Positions 60,944 through 64,000 of a stretch of 64,000 bases of DNA are shown here, in pieces. This stretch comes from Curvibacter microcysteis (lineage in GTDB: Bacteria > Pseudomonadota > Gammaproteobacteria > Burkholderiales > Burkholderiaceae_C), in NCBI RefSeq assembly GCF_028649435.1, contig NZ_JAQSIN010000002.1. The stretch is one strand, 5' to 3'. Each line of letters opens with the position of its first letter. The stretch's first letter is position 1. Below the pieces are notes generated by a model. That model was not told where the DNA came from and did not search any database. It saw only the letters and a list, made by a program, of their open reading frames with translations. The translations under genes and the position numbers were made by a program.

Positions 60944-61411
60944 ATGAAGTTGGTGATTGTGGCGGTCGGGCAGCGCGTGCCCGACTGGGCCCAGACGGCC
61001 TGGGACGACTATGCCAAACGCTTCCCCTTCGAATTGAAGGTCGAACTCAAGGCGGTCAAGACCGAGCCGCGCGGCTCCAAGACCCTGGAGACGCTGTACG
61101 CCGCGGAACGCGAGCGCATCGAGGCGGCGATTCCCCGAGGCGCGCGCATTGTGGCCCTGGACGAACGTGGCACCTCGCTGACCACGCTGGCGCTGGCGAG
61201 CAAACTCAAAAACTGGCAGCTTGAAGGCGATGACGTCGCCCTCGTGATTGGCGGGCCCGACGGCTTGGATCCGGCGTTTCGCCAAGCAGCCCATGAGCGC
61301 ATTCGCCTGTCTGATCTGACCCTGCCGCACGCCATGGTGCGCGTGTTGCTGATTGAGCAGCTGTACCGGGCCTGGTCGGTCAACGCAGGTCATCCTTACC
61401 ACCGCGAGTGA
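60944..61411 (+). CDS. rlmH: 23S rRNA pseudouridine(1915) N3-methyltransferase
   Basis: RlmH is the SPOUT methyltransferase that acts on pseudouridine 1915 of 23S rRNA in 70S ribosomes. The 155-aa protein has normal length, the knot region VALVIGGPDGLD and the conserved C-terminus YRAWSVNAGHPYHRE. It lies 11 nt after rsfS. Confidence 0.97.
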   Translation: MKLVIVAVGQRVPDWAQTAWDDYAKRFPFELKVELKAVKTEPRGSKTLETLYAAERERIEAAIPRGARIVALDERGTSLTTLALASKLKNWQLEGDDVALVIGGPDGLDPAFRQAAHERIRLSDLTLPHAMVRVLLIEQLYRAWSVNAGHPYHRE

Positions 61412-61486
61412 GTTCCCCCGGGTGCCTGCCCATCCACGGCAGGGACTCGGCATGGCAACCCTGTTTTTCTGGCTGGAGTCCCTCTG

Positions 61487-62107
61487 ATGGCGAAGTCTGA
61501 CTTTCTTTACCTGGCCTCCCAAAGCCCACGCCGGCGCCAGCTGCTGGAGCAAATTGGCGTGGCGCATCAGCTGCTGCTGCCCAATGTGGACGGCGACCTG
61601 GGTGAAGACGCCGAGGGCCTGGAGGCGGTGCGCCCAGGTGAAGCGCCGGCATCCTATGTCGAGCGCGTCACCGGGCTCAAGCTGGACGCGGCGCTGGCAC
61701 GCCTGAAGCGCCGCGGTCTGCCGCCGGCAGCGGTGCTGTGCTCAGACACCACCGTGGCCTTGGGGCGTCGCATCTATGGCAAGCCGGATGACGCGGCCCA
61801 TGCCCAGGCCATGCTGGCCGAACTGGCGGGGCGCACGCACCGTGTGCTGACGGCGGTGGCGGTGCAGCAAGGGCGCCGACGGCTCTGCGTCGTGAGCGAA
61901 TCCAAGGTCACTTTCGCCCCCATGACTTCGGCCCAGATCAAAGCCTATGTCGCCAGCGGCGAACCCTTGGGCAAAGCCGGTGCCTATGGCGTGCAAGGCC
62001 AAGCGGCGGCCTTCATCTCGAAGTTGAGTGGCAGCTATTCGGGCATCATGGGACTGCCCGTGTTCGAGACCGCCCAGCTGCTGCGCACGCTGGGCTGGAA
62101 ACTCTGA
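61487..62107 (+). CDS. maf: Maf-family nucleotide pyrophosphatase
   Basis: Maf proteins hydrolyse dTTP, UTP or modified nucleotides and may limit DNA incorporation of odd bases. This 206-aa protein has LASQSPRRRQLLEQIG (substrate loop), the catalytic aspartate in CSDTTVALG, and SGSYSGIMGLPVFET. The pattern is closest to the dTTP/UTP (YhdE-like) group. It is followed by a terminator before rng. Confidence 0.93.
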   Translation: MAKSDFLYLASQSPRRRQLLEQIGVAHQLLLPNVDGDLGEDAEGLEAVRPGEAPASYVERVTGLKLDAALARLKRRGLPPAAVLCSDTTVALGRRIYGKPDDAAHAQAMLAELAGRTHRVLTAVAVQQGRRRLCVVSESKVTFAPMTSAQIKAYVASGEPLGKAGAYGVQGQAAAFISKLSGSYSGIMGLPVFETAQLLRTLGWKL

Positions 62108-62111
62108 TCCC

Positions 62112-62133
62112 AGGCGCGCTGAGCGCCTTTTTT
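62112..62133 (+). terminator. intrinsic terminator between maf and rng
   Basis: AGGCGC-GCTGA-GCGCCT is a 6-bp stem with a 5-nt loop, its right arm running into a TTTTTT tract. It stands 5 nt after the maf stop, so rng may have its own promoter or depend on read-through. Confidence 0.75.
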
Positions 62134-62150
62134 ATTTCGGAGACCAAGCC

Positions 62151-63635
62151 ATGCAACAAGACATCCTGATCAACTGGTCACCCCAGGAAACCCGGGTCGC
62201 CGTGATCGAAAACGGAGCCGTCCAGGAGATGCACATCGAACGTCCGCTGGAGCGCGGTCTGGTCGGTAATGTCTACCTGGGCAAGGTGACCCGGGTCTTG
62301 CCCGGCATGCAGTCGGCCTTCATCGACATTGGCCTGGACCGTGCCGCCTTTTTGCATGTGGCCGATGTCTGGCAAAAACACGCCGAAGGCGAAGCTCCGC
62401 CCCCGCGCCAAAGCCAGCCCCTGGTGCCCATCGAGCGCCAGGTGTTCGAGGGGCAAGCCCTGATGGTGCAGGTCATCAAGGACCCGATTGGCACCAAGGG
62501 CGCCCGCCTGTCCACACAGATCAGCATCGCTGGGCGCTTGCTGGTGTTTTTGCCGCAGGACGAACATGTGGGTGTGTCGCAAAAGATCCCACCAGGCGAG
62601 CGCGAAGCCTTGCGTTCACGGCTGCAAGCCCTGGTGGGTGAGAAGGCCACGGGCGGCGGCGGCGGCTTCATCCTGCGCACCAATGGCGAGGACGCCAGCG
62701 ATGCCGAATTGGCGGAGGACATTGCCTACTTGCGCAAGGCTTGGGCACGCACCAAGGACGCGTCGCTGCGGCTGCCGCCAGCCTCGCTGTTGCATGAAGA
62801 CTTGAACCTGCTGCAGCGTGTGCTGCGCGATCTGGTGGGCGAGCAGACCCAGACCATCCGCATCGACTCCAAAGAGCAGTCCGAAAAGCTGCGGGCCTTT
62901 GGCCAGGAGTTCATGCCCTCGGCGGTGGCCAAGCTCCAGCACTACAAAGGCGAGCGCCCCATCTTTGACCTGTTTGGTGTCGAAGAAGAAATCGCCCGTG
63001 CCCTGGGGCGCCGCGTGGACTTGAAGTCGGGCGGCTACCTGATCGTGGACCAGACCGAGGCCTTGACTACGGTGGACGTCAACACCGGCGGCTACGTGGG
63101 GGCGCGCAATTTCGATGACACCATTTTCAAGACCAACCTGGAAGCCGCGCAGGCGATTGCGCGTCAACTGCGTTTGCGCAACCTGGGCGGCATCATCATC
63201 GTGGACTTCATCGACATGGCGCGCGAGGATCACCGGGAAGCGGTGCTGGGTGAATTCCGCAAGCAACTGGGCCGCGACCGCGTCAAGACCATGATCGGTG
63301 GCTTTTCGCAGCTGGGCCTGGTCGAAATGACCCGCAAGCGCACCCGCGAGTCCCTGGCCCACATGCTGTGCGAGCCCTGTGCTTTGTGCCACGGCTCGGG
63401 CCAGGTCAAGACGCCGCGCAGCGTGAGCTACGACATCCTGCGCGAGATCTTGCGCGAGGCGCGCCAGTTCAACCCGCGCGAGTTCCGCATCGTCGCCTCA
63501 CCCAATGTGGTGGAGTTGTTCCTGGACGAGGAGAGCCAGCACTTGGCAGGCCTGTCGGATTTCATCGGCAAGCCCATCTCGCTGCAGGCCGAGAGCGCCA
63601 TGGGGCAGGACCAGTACGACATCGTGCTGTTGTGA
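62151..63635 (+). CDS. rng: ribonuclease G
   Basis: RNase G matures the 5' end of 16S rRNA and degrades some mRNAs. The 494-aa protein has an N-terminal S1 domain (GNVYLGKVTRVLPGMQSAF), the catalytic metal aspartates in TTVDVNTGG and IIVDFIDM, and the zinc-link CEPCALCHGSG. It lacks the long C-terminal arm of RNase E. ATG 62151 with a GGAG site 8 nt upstream is preferred over an in-frame start inside maf. Confidence 0.96.
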   Translation: MQQDILINWSPQETRVAVIENGAVQEMHIERPLERGLVGNVYLGKVTRVLPGMQSAFIDIGLDRAAFLHVADVWQKHAEGEAPPPRQSQPLVPIERQVFEGQALMVQVIKDPIGTKGARLSTQISIAGRLLVFLPQDEHVGVSQKIPPGEREALRSRLQALVGEKATGGGGGFILRTNGEDASDAELAEDIAYLRKAWARTKDASLRLPPASLLHEDLNLLQRVLRDLVGEQTQTIRIDSKEQSEKLRAFGQEFMPSAVAKLQHYKGERPIFDLFGVEEEIARALGRRVDLKSGGYLIVDQTEALTTVDVNTGGYVGARNFDDTIFKTNLEAAQAIARQLRLRNLGGIIIVDFIDMAREDHREAVLGEFRKQLGRDRVKTMIGGFSQLGLVEMTRKRTRESLAHMLCEPCALCHGSGQVKTPRSVSYDILREILREARQFNPREFRIVASPNVVELFLDEESQHLAGLSDFIGKPISLQAESAMGQDQYDIVLL

Positions 63636-63649
63636 GCGGGGGCAGGTAC

Positions 63650-64000
63650 ATGGCAACCAGCACGGCATGCGCGACCTGGCGACATCAGGCTTTGGGCGCG
63701 CAGTTGTTGACAGCCGAGCTCGGCGGCGAGCGGCCTTTGTTGTACCTCAGCCCCTTGTCGGCTTGCCAGCCCTTGCAGCCCGCGCGCGGCGGTGTTCCGG
63801 TGCTGTTCCCCCAGTTCGCGCAGTGGGGTCCGGGCCGCAAACATGGGTTTGTGCGTCAGCTGGACTGGCAATGGGTGGGCCCCGACGAACCGGAGGCGGA
63901 CCGCTTGAGTTATGGGCTGGACGTGTTGCCCGGCCAATGGGACGGCTGGCTCCATGCCGCGCAGTTGCGGCTGGACACCCGGCGCTGGGCCGACGGCCTG
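63650..64000 (+). CDS. D-hexose-6-phosphate mutarotase / aldose 1-epimerase-like, truncated at window edge
   Basis: An open frame runs from ATG 63650 to the end of the window (117 residues). It contains ARGGVPVLFPQFAQWG and KHGFVRQLDWQW, the start of the galactose-mutarotase fold of the YeaD-type hexose-6-phosphate mutarotases. A GGGGGCAGG ribosome site precedes the ATG. The C-terminal half, including the catalytic glutamate, lies outside the window. It is 14 nt after rng, probably co-transcribed. Confidence 0.85.
   Translation, partial: MATSTACATWRHQALGAQLLTAELGGERPLLYLSPLSACQPLQPARGGVPVLFPQFAQWGPGRKHGFVRQLDWQWVGPDEPEADRLSYGLDVLPGQWDGWLHAAQLRLDTRRWADGL

Overview
The window looks like a chromosomal segment of a beta-proteobacterium of the order Burkholderiales, most likely family Comamonadaceae. 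The grounds are very high G+C, tightly packed genes with many 4-nt ATGA overlaps, housekeeping proteins of beta-proteobacterial type (AlaRS, DnaE1, ClpS/ClpA, RNase G, exonuclease I), a cheD-containing chemotaxis cluster and a beta-type minor-pilin/PilY1 operon. There is no insertion sequence, integrase, tRNA, rRNA, CRISPR array or obvious transferred island. The identification rests on protein features only.

Layout. 1-4.3 kb: a MocR-type regulator and alaS with a structured leader. 4.4-11.9 kb: c-di-GMP genes, namely a periplasmic-binding-protein/diguanylate-cyclase pair, a dCache-PAS-GGDEF-EAL protein and a soluble GGDEF protein, with a class II aldolase-like gene between them. 12.1-16.2 kb (minus strand): trmB, gluQ, an FAD oxidoreductase and a LysR regulator. 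16.3-19.0 kb (plus): pirin, flavodoxin, OsmC and a second pirin, a stress/quinone-type operon divergent from the LysR gene. 19.0-27.8 kb (minus): trhO and the type IV pilus operon pilV-pilW-pilX-pilY1-pilE-fimT. 28.1-37.4 kb (plus): dnaE, clpS-clpA, sbcB and a trans-sulfuration-type PLP enzyme. 37.5-46.8 kb (minus): a nine-gene chemotaxis operon, mcp2-cheY-STAS-cheA-mcp1-cheW-cheR-cheD-cheB. 47.0-53.5 kb (minus): a pyrimidine-salvage operon, upp-BMP binding protein-ABC ATPase-two permeases-cytosine deaminase. 54.0-56.6 kb (minus): a threonine-dehydratase-like enzyme and a HerA-like ATPase. 56.7-64 kb (plus): yebC, purD, hemF, nadD, rsfS, rlmH, maf, rng and a truncated hexose mutarotase.

How the parts work together. 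Signalling and surface motility dominate the accessory content: three c-di-GMP enzymes, a complete chemosensory pathway and PilY1 with minor pilins. The chemotaxis kinase carries, between its phosphotransfer and dimerisation regions, one segment matching the MshEN/GspE-N c-di-GMP-binding pattern at every fixed position, followed by a partly degenerate second copy. That is a possible direct link between c-di-GMP and chemosensory output. The operon also has a STAS protein without a phosphorylatable residue at the usual site and a cytosolic receptor with duplicated PAS domains. The pyrimidine-salvage operon is preceded by an unusually long 465-bp gap with a well-formed -24/-12 (sigma-54) element and several dyads, suggesting nitrogen- or nucleobase-responsive control. 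No wholly new system is certain; these two loci are the best leads.
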